A stretch of DNA of 64,000 nucleotides, taken from positions 116,128,171 through 116,192,170 of the forward strand of contig CM071571.1 of the NCBI GenBank assembly GCA_036426205.1, in the 5' to 3' direction. Made by a program: the position numbers and the translations under genes. Shown piece after piece: positions 34,521 through 46,069 of the stretch (the first letter of the stretch is position 1; every line of letters starts with the position of its first letter). The DNA is from Ascaphus truei (Eukaryota; Chordata; Amphibia; Anura; Ascaphidae). Under the pieces are notes generated by a model. The model had not been told where the DNA came from. It saw only the letters and a program-made list of their open reading frames with translations, and searched no databases.

Positions 34521-34607
34521 TACATACAACTGCAATTTATAATACATAGTTACAGGTGTAGCCTACACCAGGTGTAGCCTACACCAGTTACAGGTGTAGC
34601 CTACACC

Positions 34608-34927
34608 CCCAGGGGGGGCGTGGGCGGGCCGGGGGGGGGGGGGGGGGTGAACAGTTTACAGAAGACCCGCGCGCTACCCGAAGGCACTTAAATTAAGAGC
34701 TGGGGGAGCTGCAGGGCCTCTGTAAACCTTTACTTACCTTACCACTTACTTCACCACACGTGTCGCCATCACAACGCAGCATCAAATGACACGTGAGGTT
34801 ACGTGACGTCACGTTGCTATGACCAACATGACATCATGACGCCGGAGCCGACGCCTGAGCCGAGGTAAGTGGGGGTGAGGTGACCGCCGGGAGGGGGGCG
34901 CAGGGAAAAAAGTTTGCGCCCCCCTGG
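34608..34927. mobile_element. hAT-like MITE
   Basis: Ends CCCAGGGGGGGCG and GCGCCCCCCTGG; cctacacc flanks both sides (34600-34607 and 34928-34935), an 8-bp duplication typical of hAT. Contains a G-run of about 16 at 34630. Non-coding. Confidence 0.6.
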
Positions 34928-35282
34928 CCTACACCTTACATTATTCCTAGCCTGGCACAGTTCAGTGTGATTTATCCCAAAACAATGTGGGAAATCACAC
35001 GAGAACTGAGTAGGCTAGTTGCATTATAACTTTGCACTTTTTAAGGACTCCTTCTATGCTCCCTTAGCACCCTTCCTGTGTCTGTGTTGATCAAGAAAGA
35101 CGGCTTTATCTGGGGGCTATCACTGATTGCCCACTAAAAGGGAAAAATGTATAGTTTGAAAGTCTATATACGATAGCCAAATCTTGGACTGTGAGCCCCA
35201 AAGAAATCCTTACGTTCTTGAAATTTTGACTATGCATTACAGAGAGAGGTGACAAACACGTCACCATTTAGTCCGAGAGCTA

Positions 35283-36022
35283 TCTATACTATAATTATAA
35301 GTTGGATTCCGTCTGTTTGTATGTATGTCCGAAGCATTGATATCTCCGAAATGGCACCACGTAGCACAACAAAACTTTCACTGTACATTCTTCTGCTGAT
35401 TTGTAGGTCAAGGCAACTATTTTGAGCTTCCAATGTGACACATCTCCCAAATTATGGACATTCTATGTTTCCCTCGGCTGTCCAGGAAATCTTTTAGAGC
35501 AGGAGCAGGGGAGCGTGGCTACTAAGGGAGGGGGCGTGTCCTTGCCTGGATCGGGGCTGTATGTGTCTCTGTGTCTCTGTGTGTGATGTGAGATGTGCGG
35601 GGCAGATGTACCAGTGGGGGGTAGATGTGCCAGCTAGTGGGGGGAGATGAACCAGTGTGGCAGGGGGAGGGGGGGAATATGCCGGCAGCGGGGGGAGATG
35701 TACCAACAAGGTGGGGTGGGGAGATGTGCTGGCAGCGAGGGAACATGCCACAGCAGCGCATGGAGATGTGGCACCAGCAGGGGGAGAGGGGGGGCCCAAG
35801 ACATGTTCCGACAGCGGTGGGAGACACACACACACACACAGACAGACACACACACATATAAACACACAGACAGACACACACATAGAGAGACAAATCTCAC
35901 CCTGCAGTACATACAGCAGCAGGGGGGGAGGGGGGGGCGGGATGTGTGCCGGCAGCGGGGGGAGACGGGACGGGGACATGTATTCAGTATTAAATTCCCC
36001 GGGCGGAGCCGGGCTCAAAAGC
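35283..36022 (+). mobile_element. Helitron-like non-autonomous element
   Basis: The 5' end TCTATACTATAATTATAAGTTGG with ttccgtctgtttgtatgtatg has Helitron style. The 3' end has a GC hairpin CCCGG-GCGGAG-CCGGG (35998-36013) about 8 bp before gCTTG, where CTRR is canonical. Helitrons leave no target duplication. The interior is G-rich and (CA)n simple repeat (35580-35960), which generates long spurious frames. Confidence 0.6.
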
Positions 36023-36239
36023 TTGTATTAAATATAAGATATCATGGGATGACATCTATTCTGAAGAATAACATATACATTATCAAAACAGTGGCAATTG
36101 ACAGATATCTATTTGTCACACAAATTTGGGAGTAAACCGGTCAACATTAGTATTCTTACATTTAGCAAATGTGCCTGCACCTATTGATATAATTCACAAT
36201 TGTTTAAGTATTATGGCAACAAAATTATGAGGCCATATA

Positions 36240-36522
36240 CAGATGCAGCCACCAGTGTTAGATCACTTGCCATGGAAAATCTGGGGCAATCTCACAGTAA
36301 ATGCCTCAACATTTCTGTGAGATTCCTAATGGGCCATCGGATTAACACAGCGGGGTGTCCCTACAGTCCCATTCAAACTGAATGGGACTGCAGGGACCCC
36401 TGCTGTATTAATACGAGGGCCATTAGAAATCTCAAAGAAATGTTAAGGCATGTTGAGGCATTTACTGTGAGATGCCTTAGTTTTTACCCAGGCAATTGAT
36501 CGGATACTGGTGGCTACATATG
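36240..36522. mobile_element. TA-flanked foldback MITE with CAGATGCAGCCACCAG termini
   Basis: Left CAGATGCAGCCACCAGTG and right ...CTGGTGGCTACATATG are near-inverted; TA at 36238-36239 and 36523-36524. The centre (cattcaaactgaatgg) resembles the 34.1 and 40.7 kb MITEs. The termini resemble the left end of element A (41351). Confidence 0.7.
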
Positions 36523-36524
36523 TA

Positions 36525-37705
36525 TTCAGACCACATTTAAACATTGCAAGAAAACGTTTTTTTCTTTAAGTCATAATACAACCAAGTAGCTGATTTACCG
36601 CAGGGATGGGTTTAATGTGTGTTTCAATGCAAGAAGTTCAGGGCATAAAAGTTTGCGTGTTTGAATATACAAAAAGAATTCAACAGAGGTGTGTTTGCGA
36701 TGAGACTTCAATTTTCATCTTTTCTACACCAGTGACCTATCTGGGAAGAACTGCTACAGATGTAGCATCTTGTTTGTATCAGCATCCACAGGACATGTAC
36801 TGATGAACCAAGGACCAAGAGTCAAGCATTCACTCAGAGTGCTTGGCATGGGATAATGGCCCATCAAGATTAACACAGCGGTGGTCCCGGACAAGACTAT
36901 TACACAGTTATATAAATCACTAGACAGAATATAGGAGTTAAATAAAACAAGGTTTATTTTTGACTGATGCCAACATTGAACAACACAAGAAGACAACTCA
37001 CCAAAAACAGGGACTCCTAGATCACTAGGTGCTGGACACTAGTGGAGCTAGCTTACCCAGGATGTCTCCATTATCCGTCTGTCTAAAGACAACCCCAGAT
37101 ACAAGTGATTGCCCCCTCTCAGGTCACTATTCATTTTATGAGTTGTGTCTGACACCAAAACCAACCACAAATGACTGTGGAACTCTGATAGGTATCGGCC
37201 TACATGGAACCCCGGCCTGTATCTGAAACATTGAAAATATGGTGCCAGCCAATAAGCAAAGAGATTGTTTTCACTGAGCCAATCCGAGACTGAGGGCTTG
37301 TCCCGGGTGGACTAATCAGGACATGGTGCTTGTAAAGTGCTACAGGATGGCCTCAGGGGCTAGGTCCTCAGGGAGAGGCAAATATGAACTATGCAGAAAG
37401 GTGCAAGCCACCTGGGCTAGGACCCAGGCATCACTCCCCGGTCTCAGTTCCATACCTCCCATAGGGAGAGAACAACAGTCCTGCTTTAGAGTGTTTACTC
37501 TCCCAGCAGGTGGATGTGTCCAACCCAAATCCCCTTTGCACCTGGCCCAACACAAAGAGTCATTGAATTCATTGTATACTGGCCTCACTAAGTGAATTAT
37601 TGCAGCAACATTCAATGAATCCCACAGAAAAAACTTGGTCAACGCTAACACTGAATAAATAGACTGTGGGACACATAGAAATAGATGGCTGCTCATAACC
37701 ACAAG
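36525..37705. other. No gene seen
   Basis: Unclassified. 37.2-37.7 kb may be the upstream part of the element duplicated at 37.7-38.8 kb. Confidence 0.4.
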
Positions 37706-38760
37706 TATTTAAAACCTGAGACAGAACATGAAACACAGACAGAGCTCAGTGCACATCCAGTGAAACCTATACACGGTACAGTGCCTAAATATATATGTAT
37801 AGATATCTATTAAATAAAATGGTCTTTTAGTTTAACATTTTGGCCAAAGTGTTGTAAGCCCCTGAGCCACTACATGGCAGACCACATCTCAAGGGTCCCT
37901 AACACTAATATACATTGTTAATAACCTGTGCATTACCAGGAAGAATGATTTATAATCAATCTGTCAAAATTAGTTGCCTAGTTCTAAGTCTGATTTAAGC
38001 TTTTATTAACCTGCACATTACCAGGAAAAGCACTCTGTATTAGATTTGTCACAATCATACTGCAAGCAAGTTCCCCTGAGAGTGGGAGATGCTATGGAGT
38101 GAGCTTTTAACCATTTAAATGTGGGAGGGGGTGAGCTTCAACAAGATAGGAAGAGCCACCTTCCAATCAGCTAAGACCAGCTGAACAAGATTTTTAAAAC
38201 ATACAGGACACCTGCAAGCTCATATTGAACCCCAAAATAACCACAACATATATATAAGCATATAGGTGTCACAGAGGAGTGCTACTGAGCATGGCGACAT
38301 ATATTTAAAACCAGAGACAGAACATGAAACACAGACAGAGCTCAGTGCACATCCAGTGAAACTTATACACGGTACAGTGCCTAAATATATATGTATAGAT
38401 ATCTATTAAATAAAATGGTCTTTTTGTTTAACATTTTGGCCAAAATGTTGTAAGCCCCTGAGCCACTACACGGCAGACCACATCTCAAGGGTCCCTAACA
38501 CTAATATCAATTCTTAATAACCTGTACATTACCAGGATGGATGATTTATAATAAATCTGTCAAAATTAGTTACCTAGTTCTAAGTCTGATTGAAGCTTTT
38601 ATTAACCTGTACATTACCAGGAAAAGCACTCTGTATTAATTTGTCACAATCATACTGCAAGCAAGCAAGTTCCCCTGAGAGTGGGAGATGCTATGGAGTG
38701 AGCTTTTAACCATTTAAATGTGGGAGGGAGTGAGCTTGCAGGTGTCCTGTATGTTTTACA
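37706..38760 (+). repeat. Tandem duplication, period 596 bp, possibly LTR-derived
   Basis: tatttaaaacc(t/a)gagacagaacatg starts at 37706 and 38302. The copies share about 440 bp, including ttaaataaaatgg (polyadenylation-like). Copy 2 then runs into gagcttgcaggtgtcctgtatgtttta (38731-38757), the inverted form of 38195-38223 at the end of copy 1. The element type is not certain. Confidence 0.65.
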
Positions 38761-39209
38761 TAACCACAAGTAGCCTGAAACAAGCTGATGGATCAACAAT
38801 AAAAGACTGCACACTTATCATAAAGAGTTAAGAACATCTACATAAAAGTATATGAGAACACAGATGAAAACGGACATAATCTAGCAGAGGAAGAGAGAAC
38901 AAACAAATGATGTACCATGTATCCCACCAGAAGTGGCAAAAGCAATAAAATCCATGAAGGGATGGTTCCCGGAGATGAAATTATCCCGGCCCCCGAACAA
39001 CCGCGGGTACAACCTGGAGGCACCGTGACACCCGTGGGGACCACCTGAGGACCCCCGCTGGCCTCTGGAATCAATCTTGTGCAGACAAAATAGAAAATAT
39101 TTTCATGTGGGGGCAAAGGGAGTGGGTTGTGTATTGGTGGGTAGTACATATTGTATATTGAGTGAAGGGCCAAGTACACCCTTCAGTCACCCCCTCTGCC
39201 CTCAATAAA
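38761..39209. other. No gene seen
   Basis: No recognised repeat or credible frame. Confidence 0.4.
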
Positions 39210-39555
39210 CTTGCTATTGTGCCTTAACCCCTTCGTTGCCTTAGTGGCTGGCCGCTAAAGGTAATGAAGCTGCTTACATTTTATTTTTATTTATAGTGTG
39301 CGTGAGCAGGGGGTCTCCTGAGCTGAAAAAAATTGATTTCAGCCTCTGGACCTCCTACTTCCCGAGTTACATGCAGCCTATCTCTTACTGTGCATCTCTT
39401 AAAGAAAGGTAGACCCTGGTAGATTAACATCGTAGGATGTGTTAATCCGGTGGCCATTTAGTCTGCAGAGGACAATCTCGGACCATCACGCCATATAGTG
39501 CATGATTCACCCAGGTAAATGATCGGATAACGGCCGCTGCAGCTGTTTCCGCAAT
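39210..39555 (+). mobile_element. DNA-repeat copy related to 10.0-10.2 kb
   Basis: gcagggggtctcctgagctgaa ... cctacttcccgagttac matches 10.11-10.19 kb inverted. The right part (aggtaaatgatcggataacggccgctgcagctg) resembles the right end of the 36.2 kb MITE. No transposase. Confidence 0.5.
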
Positions 39556-40649
39556 AAACTTATATTTTCCGTACCAAATAATAAACATTTATATACCAAA
39601 ATGTATATATTTATATAACTGTACTATTCACTTGCATTGAAAAATCAGTGTTCATTTTCTTCTGTCTTAAGCAATATTCATAATAGGCTTTACCCAATAT
39701 TGTACATGCAATTGATGCATTTATTTTAAATATATTTATTTTATGCATTTGATTACCTGTTAATTTACACCCAATCACTAACATCGTTTGTGATGTTTTA
39801 CATGCATTAAGTGACCTTCAGTTTTTAATTGAAAACCTAATGTGCTAATCTAATGCTTAATTCATAAAACAGCAAGGAATGCAAAAATAACGACTGGTTT
39901 GTCTTTATTTATCTATAGGTTAAAAGGCAAAGAAAACATGTCAGGTATTGCATTTACTTATTCTCAGTTGCCAATATAGTATCCACTCTTATCTGGAGAC
40001 ATTCTGTAGTTTAAACTGTTTGTGTCTACAAAAACATGTTGGGTGGGTGGTCAGCGGTCAACACCCTAACCCAAGTACAAACTACTATCAGGATTTACAT
40101 TTTTTTTTTATAATTCCATTGCTCAATTTAAAAAAATAGATTTAAAAGGAATAGATAACAGAAACATGAGTGACATCAACTTATTCAGTAATTAAAGGAA
40201 GTTGGCTGGATGAATCTGTGCTGGTTTGTTGATGTCTATAGGAAAAGTGAGAAAAACATTCAATGCTTGAACGTAACCTAACATGCCATAAATAGACCAA
40301 GGCTGACTCACTTTCCTGATGTTAAAAAGAGACCTAAATACAAGGAAATGCCACACACCATTAATTAGCAAGTTATTCTACCAATGAAGAAAAACAAATT
40401 AACAGCGCTTTCAACTATACTACAGTACTTCTAATAGCATTATGATATTATTGCATGTTTCAACTTTTATTTGGTTTTGAAAAGTTGGATGAGATAAAAT
40501 GAACTTGTAAGACAATGTTAGATTTGAAACAATGATACAATGAAAAGTATTAACGCTAAAAATTAGTTATAATACTTTCAGGAACAAAGGCAGGAAAAGT
40601 ATATTTCTCCTTTTATCCTCAGTCTGGTTCTTCCAAACATCCGTATGTA
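39556..40649. other. AT-rich, no gene seen
   Basis: No coding frame or repeat recognised. Confidence 0.5.
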
Positions 40650-40995
40650 CTGTAGTGCCGACGAGTATTCTAAAACAAATCTGGGGCAATCACCAACAAG
40701 ACCCAGGTACATCCTGGGTACATGCTGGGTACATGCGGCAACATTTCCCTGACATTTCTGCAGACAGACTAATGTCCATTGGATTAACAGCGGGGGTCTC
40801 TTGCAGTCCCGTCCAAACTGAATGAGACTGCCAGGGACCCCATCTGTGTTAATCCGATGGGCCATTAGTCTCTGCAGAAATGTCACTGAAATGTTTGCAG
40901 CATGTACCAGCATGTACCTGGATCTTGTTGGTGATAGCCCCAGATTTTCCAAGGCAAGTTTAAGGCAAGTTTTAGAATACTCATCGGCGCACCTG
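40650..40995. mobile_element. Foldback MITE, copy 2, TA-flanked
   Basis: 346 bp; ends CTGTAGTGCCGACGAGTATTC / GAATACTCATCGGCGCACCTG; TA at 40648-40649 and 40996-40997; high similarity to 34139-34496. The frames at 40578-41148 are read across the two arms and are not genes. Confidence 0.85.
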
Positions 40996-42071
40996 TACGT
41001 TAGTCTGCAGAATTTAGCCAAACATTGTTTTCTCTTGTTCCTACTCAAGCAATTGTCAGGTTACACATTGTGTTGCATGGTTTCAAACTTGTCTATTTTC
41101 AGAAACATAATTCCACACAATAGTAAAGGATGTATATATTTTTTATAGTTTTTAAACATCTTATGTTGCAATTTGATTATAAAATGCTTTTGACTTTAAA
41201 GATTTGAGATAACACACCCTTTCTTGCTAAACAGGGGAAACTTGTTGAAACATTTGGGAAACTTGTTTAGCAAGGTTTTTACATTTGACACCTCAAGAAA
41301 AAAAGAAAAAGAAATTAATCTAAATGCAATTCTCTCTAGCTTGAAAGATACAGATGCAGCCACAAAGATTCGACCATTTCTCGGGAAGAAATCCTACGCT
41401 AACCTAGATAGGCGTGAGATTTTAGAAAATGTTCACACGTTTAGCTGCGCGTTAACTGGTGTTTTGAAAGAGTACAGAAATGTTAATTTAGCGTTGTCTG
41501 CAATTCCGGGCAGAAACTCAAGTGGGCGATCCCCACCTCAATTTTGCGGTCCCATTTTGTTTGTGGTGAGCACTCGTTAAAAGTACTTCACATTATAATG
41601 ACATTTTTTTCTGTAAAGCACTGTCCAGTGGTGTCACAGTGTTTCTGCGCATGCGTGTCACTAAGGAACCTGGTTGTAATGCACATGCGTGTCACAGTGT
41701 TTCTGTGCATGTGTGTCATTATGTGAACCTGGTCGAAATGCATCTGCGCATGCGTGTCACTGTGACACTTGGTTCAAAATACAACTACTGTATGATACAG
41801 TACATGCATGAATTACAATACTGTACAGTACATTACCTCACGGTGTCACTAGATGTCCAATGGGTGGCATACTGTAGGTTACCAGAAACTTGATGCCTGT
41901 ATTGCCAACAGTGTTTTGTAAAGCACATTTTATTTTAATGCATATTTACAGTACAGTGTAATGTTTCAACACAAATGGGCAAAAGTGCTATTAGCCTTCA
42001 TCCTGGTAGGTCTATGTATATCTTTTATTTTCTAGATGTATATACTGTATATTTAGATGAGATATTTATAT

Positions 42072-42158
42072 TGTGATACCATCACTGTCCTCTAGGGGCT
42101 GGAACAGTGCAGTAAGTGTGCTTTCCAGTCCACAGAGAGTTAACTCCTCAAAGAGAGG

Positions 42159-42193
<35 letters not shown>

Positions 42194-42740
42194 TAACTAA
42201 TGGAGTTAATCAGTCTCCTCAGTGAAACAAGGAGTGGTTTAAAAGAAAGACTGAAAGCTGCTATGGAGAGAGACTGTTTCTCCCCAGAAAAGGGGGTGAG
42301 ATAGAAATGCTCCCCAGCTGCAGAAGCTGGTACAGAGGAGAATTTCTCTGGGCTCATGTGGGGACGAGTTCTCTAAGAAGGAAAGCATGACAAGGCTGTG
42401 CTGAAGCAGGGACATCTGCTCCAAAGGACTTACAAACAGATAAGCAAAAAAACCTTTAATTTGCTGTGTGTAAAAACTGTGTAGATTGTTGCATATGCGA
42501 GGGCATGTTTTGAGGATGGGAACCAGCATAGCTGGCCATCCAACTAGTGAGGGTGAAAGCTACGGTGTAGTTAGCTTTCCCTATAGGGAATAAGTGTTTA
42601 TTTTCTATTATTTGGTTTTTCTTAAAGGGATGGTGGGCCTGTTGCTATATGATTTAATCACTGTAAATAAACCCCTGCATAGAAAATACAGTGTTTCCGG
42701 ACTTAAATTGGGATAAAAGAGACTGCAACATGGCATCACA
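42072..42740. mobile_element. Solo-LTR-like insertion with CAG repeat
   Basis: TGTGATACCA at the left and TGGCATCACA at the right are inverted with one mismatch. AATAAA near 42666 gives a plus orientation. A (CAG)11 run lies at 42160-42192. The target duplication is not clear (tatat / ataca). Confidence 0.5.
42160..42192 (+). repeat. (CAG)11 microsatellite
   Basis: Eleven uninterrupted CAG units, not in a credible coding frame. Confidence 0.95.
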
Positions 42741-42910
42741 ATACATATTTAAATGGCATTAGTACTTTATGTACAGTACTACTGTAAGTGTATATAATTT
42801 AAATCTTAAGAGTAAAAACATGAATACGCCCACATTTTTTTAAAGAATTAAATGTTTTATTTGCACAATGTAGATAATAAAGTAAAAATGAATAATGCAA
42901 AAATACAAAG

Positions 42911-43534
42911 TCATCTCTTCTTCCAAATGTACAATCTCCTTGCCTTTTTCTTCTTCTGGCTAACTCTTCTTGGATGTCTTGGTCTGTATAGGAAGAGACA
43001 ATATTCAATATTAAGAATCGCACCTTGCTGTATGCAATCCTCAGTTTTTGGTGTTGTGGGAGAAAAAGCATGGCGTGGGTTACAGCACTTTACATAAGGG
43101 CTAGGGGTTTGCATTAGGTTTTTAGGAGTTTGGGAGGAAAAGAAAATGGCATTCATGGATTTTAATACAGTGTATTACCTGGTAGTATTTCTGGATGAGG
43201 TTCCTGCACCAATGGGGGTGTTTCCTGCGCGTTATCTTTGCCCAGCTTCAGACATGCACGTGCAAAATAGAAATTGAAAAAATTATTACACCATGACTAT
43301 AGTACATTATTAAATACTCGTTTTTTTGGGGGTTGGGAGAGAAAAGGCATGGCATGGGGTACAGCACTTTACATTAGGACTAGGGGTTTACATTAGGTTT
43401 TTATGGGTTTGGGGGGAAAAGAAAATGGCATGCTTGAATTTTAGCACAGTTTATTACCTGGCAGTTTTGCTGGATGAGTTTCCTGCACTAATGGGGGTGT
43501 TTCCTGCGCGTTGTCTTTGCCCAGCTCCAGACAT
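42911..43534 (-). CDS. Putative two-exon small basic protein near element A
   Basis: Exon 1 (43534-43458) has ATG and a GT donor (gtaataaac) and codes MSGAGQRQRAGNTPISAGNS... Exon 2 (42983-42911) follows a pyrimidine-AG acceptor (ttcctatacag) in matching phase and codes RPRHPRRVSQKKKKARR... to TGA. Total about 49 residues, very basic, so possibly nuclear or nucleic-acid binding. A second exon 1 (43255-43179, 279 bp away) is a diverged duplicate with an internal stop. No family recognised. It lies downstream of the BEN-like gene on the same strand and could instead be that gene's 3' exons. No counterpart seen in copy B. Confidence 0.3.
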
Positions 43535-43643
43535 GCACATGCAAAACAGAAATTGAAAAACAGGAAAGAAGCATTAAACAATTAAATATTTAGAAAAAAA
43601 ACAACTTTATTTTTATTACATTAAGAACATTTCCTGCGCATAT

Positions 43644-44880
43644 TTATTTAAAAAAAAATTCAAACAGTAAATCGGCCATCAAGTCAATAGAACTCCAGGG
43701 AAGAGCCCTTTTATGACTCAAAAGGGCATTGATGGTGTCTCTCACGCTTTTGAAAAGAGGCGCGTTCAAATGGAATTTGCATCTGACTTCTTCTATAAAA
43801 ATTCTCTTTAAATTCACAGGATGCCCCTTTTTGGTTCTATTGCCTTCATAATTTACATTTTGGCCCCACTCTCTGTACATCTCAAAAATGATTTGTTGTT
43901 TAAAAATGTACATGACAATTTTTTATTGATATCCAATGCATCTGGTCATGTACAGTATTTCTCCCATATGCTCTATGGAAGGTCGTTCAGTGAGAAGTCT
44001 GGGAGCTGTACATTCCTGGGAACTGGACCGGGTGTGCTTCTGGCAGTGGGCAAGGGTAGATGGTCTGGGAGGATGCTTTCCTCCTTTTGTACCTGTGCTT
44101 TTCCAGGGGTTGACATCGGCTCCAACACAATAGTATATCCTGGAGTCTGAGGGGCTGAGTGGGGGGCCTCCCATGGTGTGCTTGATGTTGGCACCATTAA
44201 GGTCAATTCCAGGGATGGAGAGAGTGCACGGGGGGTGTATGCCGTGCCTCCATGGGAGAAAAGGCACCTCCAGGTTACCCTCCTGCTCCTGCATCCGACA
44301 TACAGGTGCAGGGACACCAGGGACACAAGCAAGGAATAGAGCCCCGCAATGTTCCTCTCAACGTTCTCCATGCGAACACGCATGCCCCTCTCCTTCCTCT
44401 CCAAAATAAGATCCATCTTGGCCTCCATTCTGTCCCTGTTTTGCTCAGTTGTGTTGCCAGGCATTTCGCGACCACTAAAAACATCCAGCATGCGGACGAC
44501 TGAGCTTCATCTGGTGCAAGGTGTGATGGTGTCATCCGGTCAAGCATCGATGGGTAAATGGTCAGAGCAGGTGTCTGGCTGGGAATTAGTGGTGGTGGGT
44601 CATGGAAAGGAAAAGTGTGGACGTCCGATGTAGCTTCGGTGGGTGCAGGGGCACTTGAGCGGCCCGGCCAAACATCCTCATCGATGACTTTGGCCATTTT
44701 CCTCTTTTGATACAAAGGGCCAGGGTTCTTTGCCTTTGGAGCCTTCAGAGCCTTTTAAATCTTTTCTTTAATCAACTTTGGCTTTGGCTGGAAAGGCTTT
44801 GAAATAGCTGTCGCCTTTCGCTTTCTCTTGCCCAAGACAGTAGCAGTAAGCTTGGTCTTTCATCCGTAGAATCTGGGACG
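43644..44880 (-). pseudogene. Coiled-coil/BEN-like accessory protein of element A, frameshifted
   Basis: Same gene as 59912-61315 in copy B. Order on the minus strand: basic N-terminus (GKRKRKATAIS ... APKAKNP), linker, coiled coil (MEAKMDLILERKERGM ... RMENVERNIAGLYSLL), a Pro/Ser linker with EESILPDHLPLPTARSTP (copy B: EESFLPDNLPSPVASSTP), then the C-terminal domain (NVNYEGNRTKKGHPVNLKR, VRDTINALLSHK). The pieces lie in three frames, so at least two indels, plus a stop near 44757. Function unknown. The C-terminal domain has the look of a BEN domain, a DNA- or protein-binding fold of chromatin proteins and some mobile elements and viruses. Confidence 0.6.
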
Positions 44881-44977
44881 ATCAATGGAAGAAGATGGAA
44901 GAAGGTACAATAGAGTATCTGGACAAGAGTTTATTCAGATAGAGATCAGCGTGTGAGAGGCTATGCAATTTGTGTCA

Positions 44978-45206
44978 CCTTTTATACACAGTGATATACA
45001 CAGTTATACACAGACGTCATTAGTTTGAAGGTGCGTAGGTGTCAAAAGTGGGCGTATACTTTACCATGCATGTACATTATAAATACACAGTTATTTCTGT
45101 TGACTCATTGCACATTGAATATACTGTACTGCACATCGAATGCACTTAGAATATACAGTACTGTACCGTTCATTCCTCTGTGCTCGATTTCTTTTCTAAA
45201 GCTGCA
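44978..45206. promoter_or_regulatory. Bidirectional promoter region of element A
   Basis: The minus-strand TATA box TATAAAAGG (44986-44978) drives the BEN-like gene. The sequence is conserved with 59607-59880 in copy B: GTGACACA..TTGCATAGCC, TATCTGAA, TTGTCCAGATACT, CGCCCACTTT. Confidence 0.6.
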
Positions 45207-45388
45207 ATGCCGATAAAAGATATTTCTAAGGATCTCAGCATTAGAATTCTGGATATGTACAAGAAAGGCCACGGCATTATGCAGATCACACGCTGGTTAC
45301 TTGGCATCAAGTTAGTACATAGCACTGTCTGCTATCATGCCCATGGACAGGATCAAAGTGTAAACAGGACTCACCGGATCACAACCCA
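45207..45388 (+). pseudogene. Tc1-like transposase exon 1 of element A
   Basis: ATG at 45207; codes an HTH of Tc1/Tc3 type (KDISKDLSIRILDMYKKGHG, IMQITRWLLGIK) and ends at a GT donor (45389, gtaagaattg). The same exon is in copy B (KKISKDLRMRIKEMYTSGHR). Downstream exons are missing. Confidence 0.75.
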
Positions 45389-45429
45389 GTAAGAATTGTA
45401 CTGTATTTCACATCTCTTCTTTTTTTGAG

Positions 45430-46060
45430 AAGGGGGCATTAAACTTTTGGACAAATGTGAGGAGTTCCTGAACTACAATAATTATAACTTAAATTTCACC
45501 TATGTTTCTCATGCTCATCACATTGATTATCTAGACGTAACATTTTTCATTGATATAAACAATTCCATTCACACTGATATCTTCCGTAAGAAAATCCAAG
45601 GAATTCGTTCCTTAAGGCCACCAGTGCCCATCCCAAATCTCTAATTCGAGGATACCAAAGGGGCGATTCTTAAGATTGAGGAGAGTCTGTTTAAATATGG
45701 AATTGTTTGTTGAACAAGCTAAAGAACTTGCTACTAAATTCCTTGAGAGAGGTTATTAGAAGACTGATATTCAAAATGTTTTTGAGAATGCTTTCTTTGC
45801 TAAGAGAGCTGATCTACTTAAAGGAAATCCCAACAAAGAAAATAGAGGTGTAGAGATGCCATTATCCTTTATCGTTCAACATAGCAGACATGCTAATGAC
45901 ATAAAATCCATCATTAATAAACAATGGGATATCCTGAAATTAGATAAAGATCTCACTTTAATTGTTTACAAAAAAAAGAGATTTGTCTTTAAGAAAGCCA
46001 GAAAGGACGTCACAGGGGATAGTCGGTTAGCGAGGGAGCTCCTGAGACCCTCACACAGCA
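45430..46060 (+). mobile_element. PLE fragment P4 (RT palm end to thumb)
   Basis: Broken plus frames: CEEFLNYNNYNLNFTYVSHAHHIDYLDVTFFIDIN and, after stops, SRHANDIKSIINKQWDILKLDKDL and RFVFKKARKDVTG, closely following P1 thumb residues (NTYNLKFTHSYHDIHIDYLD; RFILQKHWGIVKLDTDLD). No ends or GIY-YIG. Confidence 0.75.
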
Positions 46061-46069
46061 ACTAGATCA

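Larger units (their letters stand above)
41351..45420 (+). mobile_element. Two-gene Tc1/mariner-type transposon, copy A (3' part lost)
   Basis: A proposed left end TA|CAGATGCAGCCACAAAG at 41349-41351 resembles the terminal repeat of the 36.2 kb MITE and an inverted end at 51415 (CTTGGTGGCTGCATTTG|TA). Inside: an inserted solo-LTR-like block (42072-42740), a small basic ORF (minus), a BEN-like gene (minus, 44880-43644), a divergent promoter, and transposase exon 1 (plus, 45207-45388). Downstream of exon 1 the element is lost and PLE sequence begins at about 45430. Borders are inferred. Confidence 0.5.

Noticed and set aside
35494..36135. Several frames of 78-174 codons on both strands
   Set aside because: Read through G-rich and CA repeats inside a Helitron-like element; low complexity in every frame.
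40578..41148. Frames of 156 and 108 codons
   Set aside because: They span the two arms of a foldback MITE and are mirrored by frames at 34.3 kb for the same reason.
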